Part shown: one piece after another, positions 17,494 through 26,503 of the stretch | Numbering within the stretch: position 1 is the first letter of the stretch | Layout of the letters: each line of letters starts with the position of its first letter | NCBI GenBank assembly: GCA_938007965.1 | Contig: CALLMH010000014.1 | Coordinates: 1 to 64,000, forward strand | Reading direction: 5' to 3' | Length of the DNA: 64,000 bases | Source: an uncultured Saprospiraceae bacterium | Lineage (GTDB): Bacteria > Bacteroidota > Bacteroidia > Chitinophagales > Saprospiraceae | Program-made: the position numbers and the translations under genes | Notes under the pieces: model-generated | Told to the model about the DNA's origin: nothing | Seen by the model: the letters and a program-made list of their open reading frames with translations, nothing else | Databases searched by the model: none

Positions 17494-20400
17494 ATGAAAG
17501 ATAATACGTCAAATATTTGGATAGGAGGAAAGGATCTTACAAATGATCCAGAATTCATTGAAATATCTCAGAAAGAGTTTGCTGAGCCAACGAATCTATT
17601 AGAAGATCTTGGCAACGAAGAAGTTGCTACTTCAGTAGGTAGTAATAGAAGAGATTTCTTGAAGTTCTTAGGATTTGGATTGGGCGCAGCTACTGTGGCC
17701 GCGGGTTGTGATATCCCTGTGAAGAGAGCTATTCCTTATGTAGTGAAGCCAGATTCGATTGTTCCTGGTGTAGCTTCGTACTACTCTTCTACATATGTAT
17801 CGGGCGGAGAGTCTCTTCCGATATTGGTGAAGACACGAGAGGGAAGGCCTATCAAAATAGAAGGTAATGTATCTTCTAGTATGACCAAAGGTGGTACTTC
17901 GGCAAGAGCTCAGGCGTCTGTATTGAGCTTGTATGATACGTCTAGATTTACAACTCCTAAGGTAAAGAAAGCGGGAGAATGGGCGGATAGTAACTGGGCT
18001 GATGTAGATAAAGCGGTCGCTTCAGCATTGGCTTCGTCCAATGGAGTAAGAGTCGTTACCAATACAGTTCTAAGTCCAACAGCGAAAGCTGCAATGTCTG
18101 AGTTTACAAGTAAGTTTGGTGGGTCTGTAGTAACTTATGATCCAGTATCAAGTTCAGCAATACTCGATGCGAATGAGCAATCATTCGGTGATAGAGTTAT
18201 TCCTGATTATAGATTCGACAAAGCGGACGTCATCGTTTCTTTTGGAGCTGACTTCCTAGGTACTTGGATATCTCCAGTCGAATATGCCGCTCAATGGGTA
18301 CAAGGAAGAAAGATAAAAGATATAAAGAACCCTTCGATGTCTAGACACATACAAGTAGAGTCTGGGATGTCTATGACAGGGTCAAATGCTGATAATAGAA
18401 TCATGGTTAGGCCATCAGAGATGGGAGCCGCGATTGCTTATCTAGCGAATAAAATAGTAGGAGGTGTTTCTGCACCAGCATTAAATTCTGATGCCAAAGC
18501 AGCTCTAGATAAAATAGCTACAGAGCTAAAAGCTGCAAGAGGAAAATCTCTTGTAGTTAGTGGATCTAATAATGTGTCAGAGCAGATATTGGTAAATGCT
18601 ATTAATAACAGCCTAGGCAACTTGGGCACTACAGTTAATTTTTCTAATGCTTCACTACAAAGACAAGGAAGCGAAAAAGAATTGACACAATTGGTATCAG
18701 ATATTAATTCTGGTAGAGTAGATGTAGTGATTTTCAATCAGTGTAATCCAGCATATGATTTTGTTGGCGCCGAAGCATTGAAAGCTGCATTGGCAAAAGT
18801 AAAGACAAAAATATCATTCTCAGCTACTAATGATGAGACTACTGATATGTGTGATATCATAGCTCCTACAAATCATACGCTAGAGAGCTGGGGAGATGTA
18901 GAGGCGAAACGAGGACAATACAGTATTATTCAGCCGACTATTAATAACCTATTTGATACGAGACAGTATGAGCAGTCATTGTTGACTTGGGCTGAGTCGT
19001 CAAATCTTGATACTAAATCAGAACAACCATATTTTGACTACATAAAGTCAAATTGGAAGAAAACCGTTTTTGCTGGACAGTCCAAATTTTCATCATTCCA
19101 ATCTTTTTGGGATAGTGTTCTTCAAGATGGAGTATATGAAGGTAGTGGAAGTGGATCGACACCTTCATTTTCAGGAAATGTTGCTTCTGCAGCTGCGGGT
19201 ATTACTAAACCTTCTACAAATGAGGTTGAAATATCATTCTATGAATCTATTGCACAGGGAAATGGGCAGTTTGCCAATAATCCATGGTTACAAGAAATGC
19301 CTGATCCAGTAACTAGAACTTCTTGGGGGAATTACCTAGCCGTACCTGTTAATTTTGATGGGGTTAGGACTTTCGTAGGCTACAACGATCTAGAAGATGG
19401 AGATTTAGTCGATGTTACTATCGGAACAAAGACGCTAAGAGTTCCAGTTGTTCAGCAATTTGGACAAATGGCTGGTACTGTATCACTGGCACTAGGATAT
19501 GGAAGAGAATTCGGTATAAAAGGTGATCCTGTAGGTGTAAATGTAAATGATGTATTGACTGTAGGTAAAGACGGGAATACTAATTACTTTAATACAAATG
19601 CGGCTATAACAAATAAAGTTGGTAAAGAAGATTACTTCTCATGTGTACAATATCACCATACTATGGGTGTAAAGGCTGCAGAAGAAGGAACGGGAGAAAT
19701 TATAAATGCAGATGAAGCTGCAACAGTATTCTTTGACTACTTTACTGGGATTAAAGGTTTCCAAGGATCTTTGACAGACAGATCTATCATCTATAATTCT
19801 ACTGTAAAAGATCTTAAAGAAAATATTGAGATACTAGAAGGTAAAAGAGCTCATGCTCAACACCTTAATGCACAGCAAATATATAGAGGTTTTGATTCTA
19901 CCTATGAGATGGGGCATCACTGGGGCATGAATGTAGATCTTAATTCATGTATAGGATGTGGAGCATGTACTGTAGCATGTATGTCTGAGAATAATGTTCC
20001 AGTTGTTGGAAAGAGGGAAGTCTCAAGACACCACGAAATGACATGGTTAAGAATTGATAGATACTATTATGGAGACGCTAAGAACCCTAATGTAGTATAC
20101 CAACCGATGATGTGTCAGCATTGTGATAATGCACCTTGTGAAAATGTTTGTCCGGTAAATGCGACGAATCACTCTTCTGAAGGTCTTAATCAAATGACAT
20201 ATAACAGATGTATCGGTACTAGATACTGTGCGAATAACTGTCCATATAAGGTTAGAAGATTTAACTGGTTAGATTACACAACTGCAGATTTATTCCCTGC
20301 GAATCAGCCATCTGTGGCAGGAGAAGAAATTCCATTTGGTGCTGATAACCTTACGAGAATGGTTCTGAACCCTGATGTTACTGTAAGAGCAAGAGGTGTC

Positions 20401-20679
20401 ATAGAGAAATGTAGCTTCTGTGTACAGAGATTACAGTCAGGTAAATTGACTGCGAAAGTAGAAGGAAGAAGATTAAGAGATAACGATGTGAGTTCTGCAT
20501 GTATGACAGCTTGTCCTACTGGAGCGATTACATTTGGAGATTTGAATAATAAGAAAGGAGAATTGGTTAAGAAGAATACTTCACCGCTATCATACTTGGT
20601 ATTGGAAGAAGTAAATATCAGACCGTCAGTTACTTACACAATGAAAGTAAATAACAGAGACACGTCTTTTGATGCTTAA
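17494..20679 (+). CDS. actB: Alternative complex III iron-sulfur/molybdopterin-like subunit ActB
   Basis: 1061 residues. An N-terminal twin-arginine leader RRDFLKFLGFG (52-62) ends in AAGC (C72), so the protein is probably exported folded and lipid-anchored. Residues about 75-760 resemble the molybdopterin oxidoreductase fold without a cofactor role; about 810-1000 carry ferredoxin-type clusters with CIGCGACTVAC, CQHCDNAPCENVC, a CIGTRYCANNC-type motif, and CSFC...CMTAC, consistent with three 4Fe-4S and one 3Fe-4S clusters. It docks on ActC and passes electrons from menaquinol to ActA. Confidence 0.93.
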   Translation: MKDNTSNIWIGGKDLTNDPEFIEISQKEFAEPTNLLEDLGNEEVATSVGSNRRDFLKFLGFGLGAATVAAGCDIPVKRAIPYVVKPDSIVPGVASYYSSTYVSGGESLPILVKTREGRPIKIEGNVSSSMTKGGTSARAQASVLSLYDTSRFTTPKVKKAGEWADSNWADVDKAVASALASSNGVRVVTNTVLSPTAKAAMSEFTSKFGGSVVTYDPVSSSAILDANEQSFGDRVIPDYRFDKADVIVSFGADFLGTWISPVEYAAQWVQGRKIKDIKNPSMSRHIQVESGMSMTGSNADNRIMVRPSEMGAAIAYLANKIVGGVSAPALNSDAKAALDKIATELKAARGKSLVVSGSNNVSEQILVNAINNSLGNLGTTVNFSNASLQRQGSEKELTQLVSDINSGRVDVVIFNQCNPAYDFVGAEALKAALAKVKTKISFSATNDETTDMCDIIAPTNHTLESWGDVEAKRGQYSIIQPTINNLFDTRQYEQSLLTWAESSNLDTKSEQPYFDYIKSNWKKTVFAGQSKFSSFQSFWDSVLQDGVYEGSGSGSTPSFSGNVASAAAGITKPSTNEVEISFYESIAQGNGQFANNPWLQEMPDPVTRTSWGNYLAVPVNFDGVRTFVGYNDLEDGDLVDVTIGTKTLRVPVVQQFGQMAGTVSLALGYGREFGIKGDPVGVNVNDVLTVGKDGNTNYFNTNAAITNKVGKEDYFSCVQYHHTMGVKAAEEGTGEIINADEAATVFFDYFTGIKGFQGSLTDRSIIYNSTVKDLKENIEILEGKRAHAQHLNAQQIYRGFDSTYEMGHHWGMNVDLNSCIGCGACTVACMSENNVPVVGKREVSRHHEMTWLRIDRYYYGDAKNPNVVYQPMMCQHCDNAPCENVCPVNATNHSSEGLNQMTYNRCIGTRYCANNCPYKVRRFNWLDYTTADLFPANQPSVAGEEIPFGADNLTRMVLNPDVTVRARGVIEKCSFCVQRLQSGKLTAKVEGRRLRDNDVSSACMTACPTGAITFGDLNNKKGELVKKNTSPLSYLVLEEVNIRPSVTYTMKVNNRDTSFDA

Positions 20680-20722
20680 TTGATTTAAAGGAATAAAATT
20701 TAGAAACACATAACACTAATAT

Positions 20723-22147
20723 ATGAGTGCTGTTGTAAGTCCAATAAGAGAGCCCTTAGTAACAGGGGGCAAAACCTATCATCAGATTACTGAGGATCTA
20801 ATCTCTCCAACTGAGAGAACTCCTCCTGCGTCATGGGTGATCGGGTTGATTTTGTCAATTATCACATTTTCATTCGGTGCATTCTGTCTATTGTGGACAA
20901 TATGGCACGGTATAGGAACATGGGATCTGAATAGAACTATCGGATGGGGTTGGGATATTACCAATTTTGTTTGGTGGATCGGTATTGGTCACGCCGGGAC
21001 ATTGATTTCTGCCATTCTTCTATTGTTTAGACAGAAATGGAGAACAGGAGTAAATAGAGCTGCAGAAGCCATGACTATTTTTGCCGTTATGTGTGCAGCG
21101 ATCTATCCTGGTATACATATGGGAAGAATGTGGATGGCCATGTTTATCTTCCCGTATCCAAATACGAGAGGTCCGCTTTGGCCTAACTTTAATTCTCCAC
21201 TTCTGTGGGACGTATTTGCGATATCGACATACTTTACAGTTTCTGTATTGTTCTGGTATGCTGGTCTTGTTCCTGATTTCGCAACGATAAGAGATAGAGC
21301 AACAGGACTTAGAAAAAATATTTATAATTTCCTTTCATTTGGATGGACGGGTTCAGCTAAGCACTGGCAAAGATGGGAATCATTATCCTTGATTCTTGCG
21401 GGTATTGCGACACCGTTGGTACTTTCGGTACACACAATTGTATCATTTGACTTTGCTACTTCAGTAATTCCTGGATGGCATACAACAATATTCCCTCCCT
21501 ATTTCGTAGCCGGAGCAATATTCTCTGGGTTCGCGATGGTACTGACATTGATGTTGGTTACTAGAAAGCTATTAAGTCTAGAAGACTATATAACTATAGA
21601 ACACGTAGAATCAATGAATAAGGTCATTCTTGCAACTGGGTCTATTGTGGGTGTGGCATATCTGACAGAGTTATTTATTTCATGGTATTCTGGTTATGTA
21701 TATGAGCAATTTGCATTCTTTAATAGAGCATTAGGACCATATTGGTGGTCATACTTTGGTATGATGTTTTGTAATGTACTTTCTCCTCAGTTCTTCTGGA
21801 GTAAAAAATTGAGAAGAAATGTATTGTTTACATTCTTCATGTCAATCTTTATCAATATTGGTATGTGGTTTGAGCGATTTGTAATTATTGCAACAACATT
21901 AGCAAGAGATTACTTGCCATCATCATGGTCATTCTACAGTCCTACGTGGGTTGAGATAGGTATTTTCGTTGGTACTATTGGTTTGTTCTTCGTATTGTAC
22001 CTAGCATTTACCAGAGTAGCGCCTGTGGTTGCAGTAGCTGAGATTAAGAGTATCTTGAAGACAGGAGGTGATCAGTATGTAGGGCCAAAGAATGCGCACA
22101 AGATGAGTCATGCACATGAGGATGCACACGCACACGATGCGCATTAA
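20723..22147 (+). CDS. actC: Alternative complex III membrane subunit ActC (NrfD-like)
   Basis: 474 residues with about ten membrane helices of the NrfD/PsrC family, the quinol-oxidising membrane subunit. Typical segments are WWIGIGHAGTLISAIL, IYPGIHMGR, and WHTTIFPPYFVAGAIFSGFAMV. The C-terminus ends in a histidine-rich tail (HKMSHAHEDAHAHDAH). It is separated from ActB by 43 bases and from ActD by 38. Confidence 0.93.
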   Translation: MSAVVSPIREPLVTGGKTYHQITEDLISPTERTPPASWVIGLILSIITFSFGAFCLLWTIWHGIGTWDLNRTIGWGWDITNFVWWIGIGHAGTLISAILLLFRQKWRTGVNRAAEAMTIFAVMCAAIYPGIHMGRMWMAMFIFPYPNTRGPLWPNFNSPLLWDVFAISTYFTVSVLFWYAGLVPDFATIRDRATGLRKNIYNFLSFGWTGSAKHWQRWESLSLILAGIATPLVLSVHTIVSFDFATSVIPGWHTTIFPPYFVAGAIFSGFAMVLTLMLVTRKLLSLEDYITIEHVESMNKVILATGSIVGVAYLTELFISWYSGYVYEQFAFFNRALGPYWWSYFGMMFCNVLSPQFFWSKKLRRNVLFTFFMSIFINIGMWFERFVIIATTLARDYLPSSWSFYSPTWVEIGIFVGTIGLFFVLYLAFTRVAPVVAVAEIKSILKTGGDQYVGPKNAHKMSHAHEDAHAHDAH

Positions 22148-22185
22148 TAGAACATTATTTTACAAAGACTAATAATAGAAAAGCT

Positions 22186-22716
22186 ATGAGGAAAGCTGTT
22201 CACAGAAATATGGATGTTGTTTATGGATTGTATGATGATGAAGAAATCATGATGGATGCAGTAAAACAAGCAAACAAAGATCACTTGGATATAATGGATG
22301 TTTATTCTCCATTTCCAGTTCACGGATTAGATCCTTTATTAGGACTGGAGGAATCAAGATTACACGTTGCGGGATTTGTTTTTGGTTCAATGGGAACTTT
22401 GACTGCATTTTTAGGGATGACTTGGATTTTTACTAAAGACTGGCCTATCATTTTTGGTGGTAAGCCATATTGGTCAGTTCCTGCATTTATTCCAATTACG
22501 TTTGAGTTAACTGTATTATTTGCAGCGATTGGGATGGTTGTTACCTTTTACACTATATGTGGCCTTGGACCTGGTGTGACCAACCCTTACTTAGATGATA
22601 GAATAACAGATGATAAATTTTGTATAGCCTTTGATAAATCTAATGTGGACTTGTCAGCAGTAGAATCATTTTTTGCTGCAACTGGAGCATCTGAGGTGAA
22701 TCAAAAAACTATATAA
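22186..22716 (+). CDS. actD: Alternative complex III subunit ActD (DUF3341)
   Basis: 176 residues, DUF3341. The N-terminal soluble part (VYGLYDDEEIMMDAVKQ, then DVYSPFPVHGLD) is the family signature, followed by two membrane helices (VFGSMGTLTAFLGMTWIF; ITFELTVLFAAIGMVVTFY). ActD is a structural membrane subunit without cofactors. The FKSNVD-like C-terminal soluble part is present, so the gene is complete. Confidence 0.92.
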   Translation: MRKAVHRNMDVVYGLYDDEEIMMDAVKQANKDHLDIMDVYSPFPVHGLDPLLGLEESRLHVAGFVFGSMGTLTAFLGMTWIFTKDWPIIFGGKPYWSVPAFIPITFELTVLFAAIGMVVTFYTICGLGPGVTNPYLDDRITDDKFCIAFDKSNVDLSAVESFFAATGASEVNQKTI

Positions 22717-22737
22717 ACGAAAAGACATACTAATAAG

Positions 22738-23592
22738 ATGAATATTAAAAAATATATCTTCCTAGGAGTTGTAGCAATAATGCTTTCTCTTCAGTCATGC
22801 CAGCAAGCCGGTGTTAATAATCCTGGTTCTGAATACATGCCTGATATGGGACACTCAGTAGCATATGAAGCTAATTACTACAATTACTACTACAGTAACA
22901 CCTGGGGATCAGAAGATGATTATTACCAGTTTGCTAAGCCGAAATTACCAGTAAATGGTACGGTACCTCGAAGGGGAAATGGTAGCGGTTATAACCTTCC
23001 AAAACAGGGAAGTGTTCCGTATTATTACGAGAATACAGAGGAAGAAAGAGCTAGAGCAATAGCCGAAATAATAGACAATCCACTGCCTATAACTACTGTA
23101 GGTTTGGCAGAAGGAAAAAATCTATACAATATTTTTTGTGCTACTTGTCACGGGGAAAAAGGTGATGGAAATGGCTACTTAGTAAGGGATGGAGGTGCGT
23201 ATCCTGCACAGCCAGCTAATTTCTTATTAGAAGAGCATGTAAAATCATCAAATGGAAGATACTATCACTCTATTATGCATGGTAAAAATGTAATGGGAGG
23301 TTATTCTGATAAAATTTCTTATGAGGAAAGATGGAATGTGATACATTACATCAGATCACTACAAGCGAAAGAATTGAAGTTGACGTATTCTCAGGTGGAG
23401 AACACACTAAATAAAGTTGATCGACCGGCGGGAGAAAATTACATGGCTTCAAATATGGATGCGTATAATGTTGAATTAGAACACAATGATGATCATCACC
23501 ATATGGAAGGAGATGAGCATGAAGGTCACATTGATCATAGCGATCATGGTGAGGACCACGATGCTCATGGAGATCATAATCATGGAGAATAG
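22738..23592 (+). CDS. actE: Alternative complex III monoheme cytochrome c lipoprotein ActE
   Basis: 284 residues beginning with a lipoprotein signal peptide (LSLQSC, lipid Cys near residue 21). One heme site, CATCHGEKGDGNG, near residue 139, with a likely Met ligand in HGKNVMGGYSDKI. ActE is a periplasmic monoheme cytochrome of the complex that sits near ActA. The C-terminal 35 residues are almost entirely His, Asp, Glu and Gly (for example HNDDHHHMEGDEHEGH), a histidine-rich metal-binding-like tail. Confidence 0.92.
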   Translation: MNIKKYIFLGVVAIMLSLQSCQQAGVNNPGSEYMPDMGHSVAYEANYYNYYYSNTWGSEDDYYQFAKPKLPVNGTVPRRGNGSGYNLPKQGSVPYYYENTEEERARAIAEIIDNPLPITTVGLAEGKNLYNIFCATCHGEKGDGNGYLVRDGGAYPAQPANFLLEEHVKSSNGRYYHSIMHGKNVMGGYSDKISYEERWNVIHYIRSLQAKELKLTYSQVENTLNKVDRPAGENYMASNMDAYNVELEHNDDHHHMEGDEHEGHIDHSDHGEDHDAHGDHNHGE

Positions 23593-23628
23593 GCACATCA
23601 TTAATCGAACGAAAAGAAAAGAACAATA

Positions 23629-24933
23629 ATGAATCAGTTTGTTTTTAAAAGTACAGCGAAAACGTTTTTAATATCATTTATGATACTAGGAGTCCTTTGT
23701 ATGGGATTGACATGGTTTACAGATGATGCAGTACATTCAAGGTTTTGGACAAATTTGTTACACAATAGTGTATTCTTTACAGGAATATCATTGATGGCAA
23801 CATTTTTTATAGCGGTATGTATCACAGCATATGCTGGATGGCATACTATGTTTAAGAGAGTTTGGGAAGCTATTGGATCTTTTATTTATGTAGGTCTTGG
23901 ATTGATGATATTCATCTCGATAGCTACATATCTTCATATGAATCACTTATATCACTGGACGGATGAAGCAGATGTTGCAAAAGATGCTGTATTGTACGGT
24001 AAGAAGGGTTTCCTAAATACGAATTGGTATTTATTTGGAACTATTATTATTGGTGGTACTTGGGCATATTTTTATAATCGTCTCAGAGCTTTATCAAAAG
24101 CGGAAGATGAAGATGGTGCTGGAGTGAACTTTGCCATGCACCGAAAAATGAGAGTTTATGCAGCTATATTTCTACCAATAGTAGGTTTTACATCTGCGGC
24201 AATGATATGGCTGTGGATTATGAGTTTGGATGCACATTGGTATTCGACGATGTTTGCTTGGTATACAGGAGCGAGTTGGTTCGTAACTATGATTGCACTT
24301 ACGATTCTAATTCTTTTATACCTTAAAGGAAACGGATATTATGAAAATGTTTCTCAAGAGCATATACACGATATAGGTAAGTTTTTGTTTGCTTTTAGTA
24401 TATTTTGGACGTACCTATGGTTCTCACAATTTATGTTAATATGGTATGCAAATGTAGGGGAGGAAACCATTTATTTCAGAGAACGGTATGATAAGTATCC
24501 AATTTTATTTTTTGGTAACTTGATGATAAACTTCTTGATACCTTTCTTTGTTCTATTGAGGAATGATACAAAGAGAAAATTCGGTTCCGTAGGTTTTGTT
24601 GCAGGTATAGTTTTGGTAGGACACTGGTTAGATTTTTTCTTAATGATAAAGCCGGGAGCTCTCCATACAGCACATACAGCAATAGGTCATCACGGAGGTG
24701 ATGCACACGGAGCACATGACGCGGCACACGGTGCTGCAGATGCGATAGCTCATGGAGCACATGGTGCTTCTGAATTTGTAAGTGGATTTACATTGCCAGG
24801 GTTTTTAGAATTGGGTACATTCTTAGGGTTTTTAGCTTTATTTATTTTTGTGACATTTAATTCACTAAGTAAAGCATCACTTGTTCCTAAAAATGATCCA
24901 TACTTGGGTGAGAGTTTACATCACCATGTGTAA
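23629..24933 (+). CDS. actF: Alternative complex III membrane subunit ActF
   Basis: 434 residues with about ten membrane helices, a second NrfD-like fold subunit characteristic of alternative complex III (quinol:cytochrome c oxidoreductase). WIMSLDAHWYSTMFAWYTGASWFV and RYDKYPILFFGNLMINFLIPFF are recognisable family segments. Between two C-terminal helices lies a His/Ala/Gly-rich loop (about residues 345-382; GHHGGDAHGAHDAAHG). It is directly followed by the oxidase subunit II gene, in line with formation of a complex III-oxidase supercomplex. Confidence 0.92.
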   Translation: MNQFVFKSTAKTFLISFMILGVLCMGLTWFTDDAVHSRFWTNLLHNSVFFTGISLMATFFIAVCITAYAGWHTMFKRVWEAIGSFIYVGLGLMIFISIATYLHMNHLYHWTDEADVAKDAVLYGKKGFLNTNWYLFGTIIIGGTWAYFYNRLRALSKAEDEDGAGVNFAMHRKMRVYAAIFLPIVGFTSAAMIWLWIMSLDAHWYSTMFAWYTGASWFVTMIALTILILLYLKGNGYYENVSQEHIHDIGKFLFAFSIFWTYLWFSQFMLIWYANVGEETIYFRERYDKYPILFFGNLMINFLIPFFVLLRNDTKRKFGSVGFVAGIVLVGHWLDFFLMIKPGALHTAHTAIGHHGGDAHGAHDAAHGAADAIAHGAHGASEFVSGFTLPGFLELGTFLGFLALFIFVTFNSLSKASLVPKNDPYLGESLHHHV

Positions 24934-24979
24934 GATTGAAATAGACAAATAAGTTTAGTAAAAAAAATAAATAGTCAAA

Positions 24980-26482
24980 ATGACTGGATTAATAGCATTT
25001 TTAATAATTGGGTTACTTGCAGTAATCGTAGTTCAGATCGGAAAGGTATCTGATCTTGCTGCTAAGATTAGAGGAGAAGAAGAAGTTGCTCAACAATCTA
25101 ATGATAGAACTGCCGTGTGGCTTGTAGGTTTCATGGTTATTTTCTTAATACTTGGTACTGGGTCGATGTACTATTTTAAGGATGTCATGCTTGGATATGG
25201 TCCTCACTCTTCAGCTTCCGAGCATGGTAGTCTGATCGATGGATTATTTCATTCGACATTGGTTGTAACATTTATAGTTTTCTTCATTACTCACATTCTA
25301 TTATTTTGGTATTCTTATAAATATAGAAGTAGAGAAGGTAACAAGGCACAATTTATCTCTCATAATAATACCATAGAGTTAGTTTGGACTGTAATTCCAG
25401 CTATCGTATTGACTTTCTTAGTTGTGAAAGGTCTTGTGGCTTGGAACAACATTATGCCAGATCTTGGTCCAGAAGACGAGTATCTAGAAATCGAAGCAAC
25501 TGGTTACCAGTTTGCATGGGAATTAAGACACCCAGGTTACGATGGTAAATTAGGTACGAAAGACTTTAGATTGATTAATCCTGGTTCAAATAGTCTAGGT
25601 ATAGATTGGTCTGATGATAAATCTATTGATGATATTATAATTCAGAACGAGATCGTGCTTCCTGTAGATACGACTGTAAGAGTAAGAATAACTTCAAAGG
25701 ATGTACTTCATAATTTCTACCTACCTCACTTCAGAGTAAAAATGGATGCGATTCCTGGTTTGCCTACGTACTTCATTTTCAAACCTACTACTACTACTGA
25801 AGAGTACAGACAGAAATTGAGAGATTATCCAGAATGGAATGAACCTTACGATGAATCTGATCCAGATTTGGGACCAAGGTGGAAAAATTTCAATTATGAG
25901 TTAGCGTGTGCAGAGTTGTGTGGAAAAGGACACTACAGTATGAGACGAATACTTAAGATTGTAAGCAGAGAAGAGTATAATGATTGGTTAGCTGGACAAG
26001 AGTCTACATATATGACTACAGTGAGGGGGAAAGATTCAGATCCTCGAAAAGGTCAGTTGTTAGATATAGAAATAAAGGAAAGAGCAAAGGAGTTGAAGTC
26101 AGATTTCCAAAATGCTCTATCGAGTGAGAGTAAAGATGATAAAACAATTTTGCTAAAACATGTATTTTATAATACAGGATCAGCAGCTTTATCTGATTTG
26201 TCAAAATATGAATTGGATAATCTTACAGGTATATTGAAAGCTAATCCTACTGTGAAAGTAGAGTTAGCTGGCCATACAGATAGTCAGGGGGACGAATCGT
26301 CCAATCTTGAACTATCAAAGAACAGAGCACAGAACGTAATGAATTATGTTCTAGACAAGGGACTAGATGCAAGCAGGTTAATTTACACTGGATATGGAGA
26401 GACATTACCGATTGGCGACAATGGTACTGACGCAGGAAGAGAGCAGAATAGAAGAACAGAGTTGAGAATTGTTTCACAATAG
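24980..26482 (+). CDS. coxB: Cytochrome c oxidase subunit II fused to an OmpA-like peptidoglycan-binding domain
   Basis: 500 residues. Three hydrophobic segments (1-20, about 47-66 and 92-112, plus 133-155) precede a periplasmic cupredoxin domain with a complete CuA site: H244 (DVLHNF), C310, C314, H318 and M321 in CAELCGKGHYSM. Instead of ending there or carrying a cytochrome c domain, the protein continues through a helical linker (about 325-390) into a full OmpA-like domain (392-497): HVFYNTGSAAL, VELAGHTDSQG with the diaminopimelate-binding D434, LSKNRAQNVMNYV with R449, and YTGYGETLPI...NRRTEL. CuA accepts electrons from the cytochromes of alternative complex III; the added domain should bind the cell wall. 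It follows ActF and precedes subunit I. Confidence 0.95.
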   Translation: MTGLIAFLIIGLLAVIVVQIGKVSDLAAKIRGEEEVAQQSNDRTAVWLVGFMVIFLILGTGSMYYFKDVMLGYGPHSSASEHGSLIDGLFHSTLVVTFIVFFITHILLFWYSYKYRSREGNKAQFISHNNTIELVWTVIPAIVLTFLVVKGLVAWNNIMPDLGPEDEYLEIEATGYQFAWELRHPGYDGKLGTKDFRLINPGSNSLGIDWSDDKSIDDIIIQNEIVLPVDTTVRVRITSKDVLHNFYLPHFRVKMDAIPGLPTYFIFKPTTTTEEYRQKLRDYPEWNEPYDESDPDLGPRWKNFNYELACAELCGKGHYSMRRILKIVSREEYNDWLAGQESTYMTTVRGKDSDPRKGQLLDIEIKERAKELKSDFQNALSSESKDDKTILLKHVFYNTGSAALSDLSKYELDNLTGILKANPTVKVELAGHTDSQGDESSNLELSKNRAQNVMNYVLDKGLDASRLIYTGYGETLPIGDNGTDAGREQNRRTELRIVSQ

Positions 26483-26503
26483 TTTTAAAGTAAAAAAATA
26501 AAG

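Noticed and set aside
24980-26482. Possibility that the OmpA part is a separate gene
   Set aside because: The frame is continuous from CuA to the OmpA domain, with no stop and no internal start with promoter at the junction, so a fusion is the straightforward reading.
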